Assembly (NCBI GenBank): GCA_022600195.1 | Contig: JAHZKX010000041.1 | Location: 106,400 to 170,399, forward strand | Source: Planctomycetota bacterium | GTDB taxonomy: Bacteria > Planctomycetota > Planctomycetia > Planctomycetales > Planctomycetaceae | Direction of reading: 5' to 3' | DNA length: 64,000 nucleotides | Part shown: in pieces, positions 9,175-18,516 of the stretch | Numbering within the stretch: the stretch's first letter is position 1 | How the letters are laid out: each line of letters begins with the position of its first letter | The notes under the pieces: model-generated | What the model was told of the DNA's origin: nothing | Databases searched by the model: none | The model's input: the letters and a program-made list of their open reading frames with translations, nothing else | Position numbers and translations under genes: made by a program

Positions 9175-11259
9175 ATGCTCATGCGTCAGTTACTTACAGC
9201 AGGACTTTTTTTGGGAATTTGCTTACTCTGTACCGATTTTGCAGCTGCACAAGCTCCTGACATTAATTCACTGATTCTTGAGTTAGACAGTAAGGATGAA
9301 GGGAAAAAGGAATTAGCGGCTCACGAACTGGGAAAGCTCGGTCCCCTTGCGAAATCAGCGGTTCCAGCCTTGATCAAAGCGATTAAGACGGACTCTGTTG
9401 GATTACGGAGTGAAGCGATCATTGCTCTGGGTGAAATCGGTCCAGAGGCTGCCGCTGCCGTTCCCGAGCTCGCAAAAATCCTGCGAAGCCATTCCATCAT
9501 TCTCAAATTTAATGCATTAAAAGCCTTGAGACAGATTGGTCCCGATTCTCTACCGGCGGAAAAACAAATTGCCACTTTACTGGAAAGTAATAATTCCTAC
9601 ATCAAAGTTGCCGCTGCCTGGACACTCTGGTCCGTTGACACAGATAATGCTGAAAACCAAAGCAAGGCGATTAAAGTTTTGATCAACAGTCTCGATCTGC
9701 CGATTAACGAAGTGCGCTCCGACGCTGCCGTCGCGCTTGCGGAAATTGGTGCCCCCGCAGTCAAACCCCTGCTGGCAAAATTAAAAACCAAATACCAGGG
9801 TAATCATACTGTCGAATGCCAGCAAATCTGCGATGTCTTTGCTCACATGGGTGTTCAGGGTGAAGCAGCAATTCCCACTTTATTGAAAGCATTGAAAGTA
9901 GAAGAAACCAGCTTAGTCTGGCGATCAGCTCATGCATTGGGCGCTATCGGTGCTAAACCTGAAGAAGTCGTTCCAGCATTGATTCCATTGCTTACGAATT
10001 CCTCTGCTGAAGTGCGTGCGCATGCTGCCATCGCCTTGGGAAATTATGGATCAGAAGCAAAATCGGCAGTACCTGGGTTATCGAAGTTACTCTCTGACTC
10101 TGATCTGAATGTCAAGTTGGATGCTGCTTCCGCTCTGGGTTCAATTGGGCCCGATGCCTCTTCAGCTGTCCCGCAACTTTCGAAAGCCATGCAGGAGGGA
10201 CCAACTGCATTAACGCTTACTTCTGCCTCTGCTCTAGCTGCCATTGGGGAAGCCTCCGTCCCTGCGTTAAATAAATTATTATCCAATGATTCTTCCCTGA
10301 AACTACTGGCTATTCATGTATTGGGCGAAATCGGATCTGGGTCATCAGCAGCCATACCCGAATTGATAAAGCTCACAAAATCAACAGATACCGATATTCG
10401 TGAGAACGCGATTGTCAGTCTGGGAGAAATTGGTCCTGCCGCAATCAAGGCAGAGTCTGATCTGATTGATATTATGAAAAATGGAAAAGGCAAAACCAGA
10501 AATACTGCCGTTTATGCCCTCTCAAAAATTGGTAGCAAAAAAGCGTTACCACTCATTAAAAAATATGCCGCTTCTCAGTCTGAAGACGAACGATTTCATC
10601 TGGTCTGCTCCTGGGCGCTGCTTCGAGAAAATCCTCATGATCCCGAAACTGTCAAAGCCGCATTACCAGGACTGATCAAAATCCTTTCAGATGAAAATCC
10701 CCTTGTACGCCGCGAAGCAGCCAATGCGATTTCCATGACGGGGTCTCTGGCAAAATCAGCAACACCCAACCTCAGTAATGCTCTCAAGCAGGAAAAAGAT
10801 CAAAGTGTTATCATGGAACTGATTACTGCTCTGGCAGAAATCGGGCCACCAGCTGCTTCCGCCATTCCTCTGATCACACCTTACCTGAATTCTCACGATC
10901 CTATGCTACGAGTCGTTGCCACATATGCTTTAGCTCGATTCGGAAAAGCAGCCAAATCCACAGTCCCCACTTTAGAAAAAGATCTCGCGAAACATCATGG
11001 GGATGAAAACGCGATCACACTCTGGGCGCTATCAAAAATTGACCCGAGCCCCAAAAGAGCAAAAGCCGCTGCTCCCGCGTTGACGGCTCTCCTCACAGAA
11101 CACCCTAATCCTGATGCACGTCTGGAAGCTGCCATCAGCCTGGGAGAGTTTGGAATCAAAACACCAGAAATTACACAGGCCTTAAAAACTGCTGCGAAGG
11201 ACAAAGACCCCAACGTCAAAAAAGCAGCCGAAGCGGCTCTCAAAAAACTGGGCAGCTAA
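9175..11259 (+). CDS. Secreted HEAT-repeat protein
   Basis: A 694-residue protein with a signal peptide (MLMRQLLTAGLFLGICLLCTDFAAAQA; cleavage expected near residue 26). It continues as an almost uninterrupted array of HEAT/PBS-lyase-type repeats of about 37-39 residues, with the recurring core 'AVPALIKAL...VR..A..ALGEIGP.A', roughly 16 repeats to the C-terminus. Such solenoids are protein-protein interaction scaffolds; location is predicted periplasmic. The second Met (MRQLL, 9181) is an equally plausible start. It is single, followed by a perfect 16-base palindrome that likely ends its transcript. Confidence 0.88.
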   Translation: MLMRQLLTAGLFLGICLLCTDFAAAQAPDINSLILELDSKDEGKKELAAHELGKLGPLAKSAVPALIKAIKTDSVGLRSEAIIALGEIGPEAAAAVPELAKILRSHSIILKFNALKALRQIGPDSLPAEKQIATLLESNNSYIKVAAAWTLWSVDTDNAENQSKAIKVLINSLDLPINEVRSDAAVALAEIGAPAVKPLLAKLKTKYQGNHTVECQQICDVFAHMGVQGEAAIPTLLKALKVEETSLVWRSAHALGAIGAKPEEVVPALIPLLTNSSAEVRAHAAIALGNYGSEAKSAVPGLSKLLSDSDLNVKLDAASALGSIGPDASSAVPQLSKAMQEGPTALTLTSASALAAIGEASVPALNKLLSNDSSLKLLAIHVLGEIGSGSSAAIPELIKLTKSTDTDIRENAIVSLGEIGPAAIKAESDLIDIMKNGKGKTRNTAVYALSKIGSKKALPLIKKYAASQSEDERFHLVCSWALLRENPHDPETVKAALPGLIKILSDENPLVRREAANAISMTGSLAKSATPNLSNALKQEKDQSVIMELITALAEIGPPAASAIPLITPYLNSHDPMLRVVATYALARFGKAAKSTVPTLEKDLAKHHGDENAITLWALSKIDPSPKRAKAAAPALTALLTEHPNPDARLEAAISLGEFGIKTPEITQALKTAAKDKDPNVKKAAEAALKKLGS

Positions 11260-11330
11260 AGATCTGTCGAGAGACAACGTTGATTTTTATCAACCAAAAT
11301 CGAATGCATGTTGATTAAATACAACATCCG

Positions 11331-11363
11331 GAATCCAGCAAGCTGGTCCAGCTTGCTGGATTC
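11331..11363. terminator. Perfect 16-bp inverted repeat after the HEAT gene
   Basis: GAATCCAGCAAGCTGG at 11331-11346 is followed by a single T and then its exact reverse complement at 11348-11363. It is placed 72 bases after the HEAT stop codon. There is no T-run, so it may be a terminator without a U-tract, an mRNA 3'-end stabiliser, or a protein-binding palindrome. The remainder of 11260-11574 holds no gene. Confidence 0.6.
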
Positions 11364-11574
11364 GTAGATATATTCAGGGATAATCTCTTGTTGTAACAGG
11401 AATATTCCCAACGCTTTATTATCATATTCGGTTTTCATGCCGCAATCCGGTTAGAAATTGAGACAGTACCGTTAGCCTCATTCGTATGTGGCACGATTGT
11501 TGCGATTCTATTAAGGAACCTCTCTTTACCGAAGATTTAAAACGCTACATATCTTTCTCATGATCGGAGTCGCC

Positions 11575-12855
11575 ATGATCACTGTTGCCGAAATCAACGA
11601 TATTGATCGCCTTGACAATTTTCGTCTGGCATGGCGTTCCCTGCTCGGCAAAACCAAAGGAGTCACCTTCGCTCATTCTCCAGAATGGCTGGAAAATTAT
11701 TGGGAGCATTTCGGCGAAGGGCTCAAATTACGAGTACTCTTCATCACGCTGGGAAACAAGATCATCGGAATCGTACCTCTGGTTGTAAAACCTGTTCAGA
11801 CAAAAATGGGAACCATGCGCGTATTGACCAATCCCCTGGACGGATGGGGAGCATTTTATGGTCAGATCGGACCAAACCCGGCTGCAACAATGGTCACAGC
11901 CATGCGACATATCAAAACTTCCAAACGCGATTGGGATCTGATTGACTTTCGCTATATTGATCAGGAAGGCCATGACCGCAAACGCACATCCAATGCCTTT
12001 AAATCTGTCGGCTTTCAGGGAACACAGGCCGTGTGGCGCCAACTTCCCATGATCAATACGCTGGATACAAACTGGAACTCTTATCTTGAGAGTCGAACAA
12101 TACAAACAAAAAATCGCATTGAAACTGCTGAGCAGATCTTAGCGGAAGCAGGACATACCTCCTTTTATCGATCAAGGTTGGAAGACCCTTCAGCTCCAGG
12201 CTGGAACCCACGCTGGGATCTCTGGTCCGAATTCGAACAGATGGATTTCACTCTCGGAAATCGGACCACGCTCGCCGGTGGTCACTATTCTCAAAGCAGA
12301 AAGCTGGCCTTCCTGAAAGAAATTCATGCGCCCGCCGTTCGACAGGGAATGGCACGCATTGATGCTCTATTTATTAACCATTCACTGGCGGTGTGCGCTT
12401 ATGGGTTGCAGCATGCGGAAGGAACCGACTATCTGGCGCTGGGTCATCGAGATCAGGTTCCTGAGGAAATCGTGACTGCGTTGATCGCCCGCATGATCCA
12501 ACAATCAATTCATGACGGAGAACAGGCTTTAAATCTGGCGTCACTAAGCCCGCAATTAGCCAATGAGTGGAAGAACCAGAATAAAAACAGTTATCGGTGC
12601 TCCCATTTCCCCGTCACTGTTCCACGCTCACAGGTCTTACGCGTGAATCGCTGGATGAAAGAACCCATTCTGAAAAACAACACGACAAAAACGGCAAATA
12701 CCGGCAAACTAGATCTGAGTGCGACAATGAAGAATGAACACCATTCCAACATTGAAATATTAGCAGAGGCACCACAAGAATGGGCTGATGAGAAAAAAAC
12801 TCGCTCTGATGGAAGCCACAGCGAAGACCGTCCAAAATTTAGAATCGTCGGTTAG
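11575..12855 (+). CDS. GNAT-fold acyltransferase (BioF2/CelD-like, Acetyltransf_6 type)
   Basis: 426 residues if started at ATG 11575, which has GGAG 5 bases upstream; an earlier in-frame ATG at 11560 lacks a ribosome-binding site. Sequence style ('TFAHSPEWLENYWEHFG', 'LRVLFITLGNKIIGIVPLVV', 'DLIDFRYID', 'LKEIHAPAVRQGMARIDALFIN', 'YLALGHRDQVPEEIVTALIARMIQ') fits the double-GNAT/FemAB-like family used in polysaccharide or peptidoglycan modification. The acyl donor and acceptor are unknown. The last 80 residues are hydrophilic and low complexity. Convergent with the phosphatase gene, only 6 bases between stops. Confidence 0.8.
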   Translation: MITVAEINDIDRLDNFRLAWRSLLGKTKGVTFAHSPEWLENYWEHFGEGLKLRVLFITLGNKIIGIVPLVVKPVQTKMGTMRVLTNPLDGWGAFYGQIGPNPAATMVTAMRHIKTSKRDWDLIDFRYIDQEGHDRKRTSNAFKSVGFQGTQAVWRQLPMINTLDTNWNSYLESRTIQTKNRIETAEQILAEAGHTSFYRSRLEDPSAPGWNPRWDLWSEFEQMDFTLGNRTTLAGGHYSQSRKLAFLKEIHAPAVRQGMARIDALFINHSLAVCAYGLQHAEGTDYLALGHRDQVPEEIVTALIARMIQQSIHDGEQALNLASLSPQLANEWKNQNKNSYRCSHFPVTVPRSQVLRVNRWMKEPILKNNTTKTANTGKLDLSATMKNEHHSNIEILAEAPQEWADEKKTRSDGSHSEDRPKFRIVG

Positions 12856-12861
12856 ACGGGT

Positions 12862-14424
12862 TCAATCATCGTTGCGTGCAAATTTAACGACCATCAGAGT
12901 CCGATCATCCCCATCATGTCCACCTTCCAGATGCTCCTGCAATTTGGACCAGATCCCTTCCAGAACGACTTCAGCAGTATCTTCAGTATGGCTCTCCAGG
13001 ACTTTCATGATCCCATCCGAGCGAAACATTTTTCGCTCACTGCTCATCGCTTCACTGATTCCATCGCTGAAACCAACAATCATGTCATTCGTACATAATG
13101 GCATAACAGAGTAATCATAATCGTTCGCTTCGGTGACTCCCAGTAGCATACCGTGAGACATTAAATTATTGATCTTCCCCTTATGTACCCAGAATGGAGC
13201 GGGATGCCCAGCGTTTGTGTAGGTAAAAGTCCGATTCCTGGTGTCAATCACACCGTAAATCATGCTCATAAACTGATGAGGTAGTGAAGTATGATATAAA
13301 GATGTATTAATTCGACTAATCACAAATCGTGTATCTTTTGCCTGTTCGATTGGTCCTTCGGTCAAGGTATGCAAGGCGCCCCTGACCGATGCCATCACCA
13401 CTGCAGCGGGAATACTGTCTCCGGAGGCATCACCTAACGCAAAACAGGTCACATGCGGTGAAAGCTTGATAAATTCGCATAAATCACCACCCACTTCATG
13501 ATGGCTGATTGTCTGGACGGCTGCCTTAAATTCGCGATCCTGAGTGGAATCTCGTACTAACTCAGCCGGAAAAGAATCTGAGATAACCTTGAGTTCTTTT
13601 TTCAGACGAATCTGATTCTGGCTCTCTTTCAATAAAACCGTTCTCTCCAAAATCGTACTGATCTGGGCACCGATCGATTTTAATACGTGGATATCACGAT
13701 CTTTCACTTGACGGGCACGACGGTCAAATGCCCAAAGCGTTCCAAACGGGCCGGAATCGGACTGCACCGAAACACAGATTCCCGTCAAACACCCTTCTGG
13801 TAACCAGTCAGACTGCTCGGAAGCATCCAGGCGGCTGATAACCACTCCCTCGTCAGTAAACGCTTCCATATCAGGGGTAGATTCAGATAACTTTCTGCGA
13901 TGAAATGGGATTTCAAAGTGAGTCAGCGAGGACTGAACTCGAAGTGATAATTGATTTGAATCTGAACTCAGCAAAAAGAAGCCGGCAGTCCGCAGGCCGG
14001 TAAGTTGTAATGCCGCTTCTAATAACTTTTGCAAGGCATCCTGCAAGCCATCCTGCTTTGCAGAAGACAGACCGACATCCATCAGTGTTGTCACTTCTTT
14101 GTTCTTGACTTCCAACGACGTGTTCATCGTTTCAATGCGGGAAATCAGACTACCGACCAGTTCCGCAAATTTCCTCGCGGTGTCAAATAAATAATCATTG
14201 GTCGATTCTTCAGGTAGCGTCAGATAAAGATAACCCAGACACTGATTCCCGTCTTCAATCGACTCATACCAGCAGTATTTATCGCTCTCAGACAGCTCCT
14301 CTTCCAATGATTTTCGCTCTTCCGGTTTGGAAGGCGCGAAGAGCAAAGGCCATCCGGTGATTTCCGTAAACTGATCACAAACGCTGTGAATCCATTCGAG
14401 AGGTTGGGTGAGTGTCTGTTCCAT
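12862..14424 (-). CDS. GAF-domain SpoIIE-type PP2C serine phosphatase
   Basis: 520 residues from ATG 14424, which follows CAGGTGAA; an upstream TTG at 14448 is less likely. N-terminal 100 residues are a small sensory-like domain, then a GAF domain (about residues 125-280, with GLRTAGFFLLSSDSNQLSLRV and GPFGTLWAFDRRARQ), a short coiled linker (EISTILERTVLLKESQNQIRLKKEL), and a C-terminal PPM/SpoIIE catalytic domain (about 300-515). Metal-binding acidic residues are visible in EVGGDLCEF, LGDASGDSIPAA, VGFSDGISEA and GHDGDDRTLMVVKF. These proteins dephosphorylate anti-anti-sigma factors in partner-switching pathways. No kinase or STAS partner is encoded nearby. Confidence 0.9.
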   Translation of the reverse strand: MEQTLTQPLEWIHSVCDQFTEITGWPLLFAPSKPEERKSLEEELSESDKYCWYESIEDGNQCLGYLYLTLPEESTNDYLFDTARKFAELVGSLISRIETMNTSLEVKNKEVTTLMDVGLSSAKQDGLQDALQKLLEAALQLTGLRTAGFFLLSSDSNQLSLRVQSSLTHFEIPFHRRKLSESTPDMEAFTDEGVVISRLDASEQSDWLPEGCLTGICVSVQSDSGPFGTLWAFDRRARQVKDRDIHVLKSIGAQISTILERTVLLKESQNQIRLKKELKVISDSFPAELVRDSTQDREFKAAVQTISHHEVGGDLCEFIKLSPHVTCFALGDASGDSIPAAVVMASVRGALHTLTEGPIEQAKDTRFVISRINTSLYHTSLPHQFMSMIYGVIDTRNRTFTYTNAGHPAPFWVHKGKINNLMSHGMLLGVTEANDYDYSVMPLCTNDMIVGFSDGISEAMSSERKMFRSDGIMKVLESHTEDTAEVVLEGIWSKLQEHLEGGHDGDDRTLMVVKFARNDD

Positions 14425-14629
14425 TTCACCTGATCCAGGAGACGCCAAGAGAGAAAATGATTAGTTAAAAGCGGACTGCTCTATTTTCTTCTATCGACAA
14501 TCAGGGACTGGCAGAATACCCGGTAGCCCAATTATGACGGTTGGAACGGTTATCCCTGAAGAAATCTTTGACAATCACAGATTCCAGCAGCTTCGGGTCA
14601 ACTTGCAAACGGAATTGAATGAATCACTC

Positions 14630-16201
14630 TTAGCGAAAACGCTCAATCACGGCACTTCCACAAGCGTCGCTCCAGACATTGACGGAAGTACGACACATAT
14701 CCAATATCCGGTCGACCGCAATAATGACACCTTGTGCTTCAAGCGGCAGGCCAACTGCCTGCAAAACAATGGCCATCATCACCAGTCCTGCATGAGGAAT
14801 TCCTGCAGCACCGATGCTCGCCAGTAATGCGGTAATGGCAACCAGAACTTGTTGCTCTAAAGGCATGACCACCCCGGAATAAGCCTGTGCGATAAACAAT
14901 ACAGCCACCGCTTCATACAAAGCGGTTCCATCCATATTGATCGTTGCACCTAAGGGAAGTACAAACGAACTGACCTCATTGGAAACCTCTGCCTTCTCTT
15001 CTACACAGGTAATCGTCAGGGGAAGCGTTCCGTTTGACGATGCCGTTGAGAATGCTGTCATCAATGCCGGGCTCATGGCACGCGCAAATTCTATGGGCGA
15101 ACGCCGCGCCACAAATTTCAATATACAGGGCAATATGATTAAAGCATGCGCTAGCAGAGCCAGAAAGACTGTGATCATATACCAGCCGAGAATCTTGAAG
15201 ATCTCAATTCCCTGCGAAGAGACCGCATAAAACATAAATGCAAACACACCAATCGGAGCCAGACTGATGATAAACATCGTCATCCGCATCATGACTTCGA
15301 AACCGGCCTGAAAGAAATCCGTCAATAGTTTTGCATGTTTGCCACCAACAAGAATAATAAAAATTCCCACCAGCATACTGAAAGAAATAATCGAAAGAAA
15401 TTCTCCTTCTCCTAACGAATAGATAATATTCGTAGGAATCAGACGATCTGCCATATCAAGAAAGATGGAGCTGACAGAGTCTTGTCCGGTAGAGAGACTG
15501 CCAGTACCTCCCGGGAGGTCCGCGCCAATCCCGGGGCGTATCAGGTTTACAAAAAAGATACCGGTAGAGATAGCAAGCAGACTGGTCGAAAGATAATACA
15601 GGAGCGTTCGGGAAAACATCTTTCCAAACCGTGCTGCATTCCCCAAACTTGCAATGCCCGTCACTAAGGAGGTCACTATCAAAGGAATAGTCACCATCTT
15701 AAGCAACCGCAAAAACAGGTCACCTAACCATTTGGAAATCGCCATCGCATTGTAGGAAACACCTGTGCCATGCGCCTTATATTCCGCATCCCACCTGGGA
15801 TAGGTTTTCACCAACTCCTCACCGTTCGGCGCAGAATACGTTGTGAGAATGGTCTTACGATTCACCTTCCTGCTATAACTTAGCTCATACTTTTTTGCAG
15901 AGTCAATAAAGTGAATCAACCGCTCAGTCACTTCGACCGTCACCGGTTTTTTCGGTTCGCCTTTGGCCAGGATCTTTTCGAATTCTGGAAAGCGCACGAG
16001 TAATTCTTCACGGTCTTTAAACTGATATTCTGTTCGAACTTTTTTGACATCCTCTTCGATTACCTGAAAGCCAGATTCAGAGTGGCTGAGTGTTAATGAA
16101 ATATTATTCAGAGAAAATTCACCAGGATTAAAAATAAATCCGAGAACGGTACCAAAAATCAAAGCAATTAGAATTTGGTAATGCAGTGGAAGATTCTTCA
16201 T
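14630..16201 (-). CDS. Dicarboxylate/amino acid:cation symporter (DAACS/SDF family)
   Basis: A 523-residue inner-membrane transporter of the GltP/DctA/GltPh type. Family signatures include the serine-rich hairpin AFSTASSNGTLPLT (HP1 region), the NMDGTALYEAVAVLFIAQA segment of TM7 with the NMDGT cation-binding motif, and the late RILDMCRTSVNVWSDACGSAVI (TM8, with the D and R that contact substrate). A large hydrophilic insertion (about residues 25-165, KKVRTEYQFKDREELLVRFP...) sits between TM1 and TM2, making it about 100 residues longer than classical DctA. The substrate is not deducible. Monocistronic. Confidence 0.92.
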   Translation of the reverse strand: MKNLPLHYQILIALIFGTVLGFIFNPGEFSLNNISLTLSHSESGFQVIEEDVKKVRTEYQFKDREELLVRFPEFEKILAKGEPKKPVTVEVTERLIHFIDSAKKYELSYSRKVNRKTILTTYSAPNGEELVKTYPRWDAEYKAHGTGVSYNAMAISKWLGDLFLRLLKMVTIPLIVTSLVTGIASLGNAARFGKMFSRTLLYYLSTSLLAISTGIFFVNLIRPGIGADLPGGTGSLSTGQDSVSSIFLDMADRLIPTNIIYSLGEGEFLSIISFSMLVGIFIILVGGKHAKLLTDFFQAGFEVMMRMTMFIISLAPIGVFAFMFYAVSSQGIEIFKILGWYMITVFLALLAHALIILPCILKFVARRSPIEFARAMSPALMTAFSTASSNGTLPLTITCVEEKAEVSNEVSSFVLPLGATINMDGTALYEAVAVLFIAQAYSGVVMPLEQQVLVAITALLASIGAAGIPHAGLVMMAIVLQAVGLPLEAQGVIIAVDRILDMCRTSVNVWSDACGSAVIERFR

Positions 16202-16307
16202 AAAACACCAACTTCCCGATTCTCTTTTGATGAACGATCAACAGGATATCTACAAGCTCTCAGTCTGGAAAATCACTCCCTCAATTTTAAATCTGAATGA
16301 GCAAGTT

Positions 16308-17507
16308 CTAGCTGCGGGCACTCTCACATTGAAAAGGAAGCCAGGCACCATTTTCGTGACTGCTGGCAACAGATTGCTGGATAAAATACATCCCTTCCAC
16401 GCCATCATACACGTTTGGATAAATGGTATTTTTTGGTTCAAATGGCTGACCCGTAATGCGGTTAATCATGGCATCAAAGGCAGAGCGATAAATATTCGCA
16501 AAAGCCTCAAAGAACGCTTCCGGATGACCGGAGGGTAATCGACAGGCGGCTGCACCGGATTCATTCATATACGGCGCATTCGGATCGCGTATATAAACGG
16601 AATGCGGTTGACCATTGCGTCGAATCACCATCTGATTAGGCTCTTCCTGTCGCCATGCCAGCGCCCCTTTAGTTCCGTCGATCTCAATGAATAAATCATT
16701 TTCGCGACCGTGTGAAATTTGACTGGCTGTCACAGTTCCCATAGCCCCATTTTGAAACCGAACGACGGCGTGACCGTAATCATCCAGTTTTCGTCCTGGT
16801 GCGAAAATCTTCAAATTGCACGAGATTTCTTCCGGAAGTAGCCCGGTCATATAACGGCCCAGGTTGTAAGCATGTGTGGCAATATCGCCAAACGCACCAG
16901 CCGCTCCCGATTTTGCCGGATCGGTCCGCCAGGCAGCCTGTTTCTGGTCTTCCTCTTCCAGACGCGAACGCAACCAACCCTGAATATAATTCGAACGCAC
17001 CGCTTGAATCTCACCAAATTCACCGCTCAGAATCATTTCCCGTGCCATCCGCACGAGAGGGTAACCTGTGTAGTTATGACTGACGGCAAACACCACACCC
17101 GATTTCTCGACCAGGCTTTGCAATTCTTCCGCCTGCCCCAGATCAAATGTCATTGGCTTATCACAAACGACATTAAACCCGGCCTCAACTGCCGTCTTCG
17201 CAATCGAAAAATGCGTAAAGTTCGGTGTTGCAATACTGATAAAATCAACTCGCTCGTCTTCAGGCAGACCGGATTCTTTTTCAACCAGTTCTTCAATGGA
17301 ACCGTAGGCACGTTCCGGTTTGATATCATAAGCGGGTGCCGATGCCTTCGCTCTTTCTGGATTTGATGAAAGAGCACCAGCCACCAGCTCTGCACGATTA
17401 TCCAGACAGGCGGCAATGGAATGAACGCGTCCGATAAACGAACCTTGACCACCCCCCACAAGTGCCATTCGCAATTTACGATTGAGTTGACCGTTCATTG
17501 TTTCCAT
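16308..17507 (-). CDS. Gfo/Idh/MocA-family oxidoreductase
   Basis: A 399-residue NAD(P)-dependent enzyme of the glucose-fructose oxidoreductase/inositol dehydrogenase family. The N-terminal Rossmann motif is VGGGQGSFIG (residues 17-26). The family EKP motif appears as CDKPMTFD. The C-terminal GFO_IDH_MocA_C beta-sheet domain includes GAFGDIATHAYNLGRYMTG, with a D/H pair at the active site. The likely substrate is a sugar or cyclitol; planctomycetes encode many paralogues. The start has an excellent Shine-Dalgarno (AAGGAG, 8 bases before the ATG). Single gene. Confidence 0.93.
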   Translation of the reverse strand: METMNGQLNRKLRMALVGGGQGSFIGRVHSIAACLDNRAELVAGALSSNPERAKASAPAYDIKPERAYGSIEELVEKESGLPEDERVDFISIATPNFTHFSIAKTAVEAGFNVVCDKPMTFDLGQAEELQSLVEKSGVVFAVSHNYTGYPLVRMAREMILSGEFGEIQAVRSNYIQGWLRSRLEEEDQKQAAWRTDPAKSGAAGAFGDIATHAYNLGRYMTGLLPEEISCNLKIFAPGRKLDDYGHAVVRFQNGAMGTVTASQISHGRENDLFIEIDGTKGALAWRQEEPNQMVIRRNGQPHSVYIRDPNAPYMNESGAAACRLPSGHPEAFFEAFANIYRSAFDAMINRITGQPFEPKNTIYPNVYDGVEGMYFIQQSVASSHENGAWLPFQCESARS

Positions 17508-17903
17508 TGTTGAACTCCTTCCTCTTTGTAATTCATTCTATACCCGTACCAGTAGACGAGTTAGTGTTGAGCAGCAAGATGTTGAATTTGACCGGCCCTC
17601 CGGACAGTCACTTACAAGTCAGCATACTTTTGGATCATCGGAATTACAACCAATGTGAATTACAGAGCATAATCTCGCAATAAACATCCCATTTTCTCAA
17701 ACAGAATTTGCCATTTTTTTCCTTTTTAATCAACTCTGGCAGCGAACAAAGTTCTTGGATACAATACAGTAGCAGGTCTGAGTCCAGACCAGTTCGAATG
17801 CTTCAAGTGTTCGAAATATTTCTTCAATTTCTGTTTTCTAACTGTAGTCTGTGTGCAAACACACACTCTACATGCTTACAAAGAACATGGGGAGGCATTT
17901 GTG
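17508..17903. other. Divergent intergenic region with small dyads
   Basis: About 400 bases between the minus-strand oxidoreductase and the plus-strand small secreted protein. Two dyads are visible: GGTCTG/CAGACC around a 4-base loop (17775-17790) and a pair of TTCGAA sites (near 17793 and 17811). They could be operators or leader hairpins for the gene at 17904, but nothing further supports this. Confidence 0.35.
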
Positions 17904-18404
17904 GTGAAAAAACAAAATGGCGAACGCCGATTCCTTTGGTTAACTGTCGGTGTCATCTGTGGAATGTGTTTATCCTATTTCTGGCCACATGAGCCTGCTC
18001 TGGCGGTCGCTACGGACAGAGATACTGACCGCTTCGCAATTTCAACGGTCCCTACCAAAGCAGGCAATGCGGAAGCCGTCTTTGTGCTCGACTTCTTAAC
18101 AGGTCGACTACAGGGGGCAGTATTAAATTCACGATCAGGAAAATTCACACAGGCCTACTTCCGAAATCTGGCTGCAGACTTTGGTGTTGATCCAACGGCA
18201 AAACCACATTACGTGATCGTTCCTGGTACCGTTGATTTACCAGCACAGGGACGTGTCCAATTTGCAAATGGCGGCCTTTATGTTGCCGAGATGTCTTCTG
18301 GTGTTGTTGCCTGTTATGGTTTTTCATTCCTCTTCAACAATGCTCCTACACCACCTCAACAATTAATTCCGATCGACAAATTCCAATTCCGGGCAGCTCA
18401 ATAA
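17904..18404 (+). CDS. Small secreted protein of unknown function (GTG start)
   Basis: 166 residues if translation starts at GTG 17904, which lies 8 bases after a strong ribosome-binding site GGGGAGG (17889-17895). A tandem GTG at 17901 is the alternative. An ATG-started version at 17853 would place the ribosome-binding site inside the gene and is rejected. The N-terminus KKQNGERRFLWLTVGVICGMCLSYFW is a signal/anchor segment. The mature part is beta-rich (FAISTVPTKAGNAEAVFVLDFLTGRLQGAVLN), with 'YVIVPGTVDLPAQGRVQFANGGLYVAEMSSG'. No known domain is claimed. A good rho-independent terminator follows. Confidence 0.8.
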   Translation: MKKQNGERRFLWLTVGVICGMCLSYFWPHEPALAVATDRDTDRFAISTVPTKAGNAEAVFVLDFLTGRLQGAVLNSRSGKFTQAYFRNLAADFGVDPTAKPHYVIVPGTVDLPAQGRVQFANGGLYVAEMSSGVVACYGFSFLFNNAPTPPQQLIPIDKFQFRAAQ

Positions 18405-18456
18405 ACCAGATCAGCCCAGTAATCCCGGTCAGAGTTTGCTGCATCTAATGAAAACT

Positions 18457-18490
18457 AACGGGAGTCAGTTAATGACTCCCGTTTTTTTAT
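18457..18490 (+). terminator. Rho-independent terminator
   Basis: A 10-bp stem ACGGGAGTCA/TGACTCCCGT (18458-18467 and 18473-18482) with a 5-base loop, followed by a T-run. It ends the gene at 17904. It could also work in the opposite direction for the methyltransferase gene whose stop is at 18517, since T-rich sequence also follows on the other strand. Confidence 0.85.
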
Positions 18491-18516
18491 TACTGTTAAA
18501 AAAAAAGAGAGTGGTA

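Noticed and set aside
16872..17366. 164-codon plus-strand frame opposite the Gfo/Idh gene
   Set aside because: Antisense shadow; the minus-strand gene has a strong start and conserved motifs.
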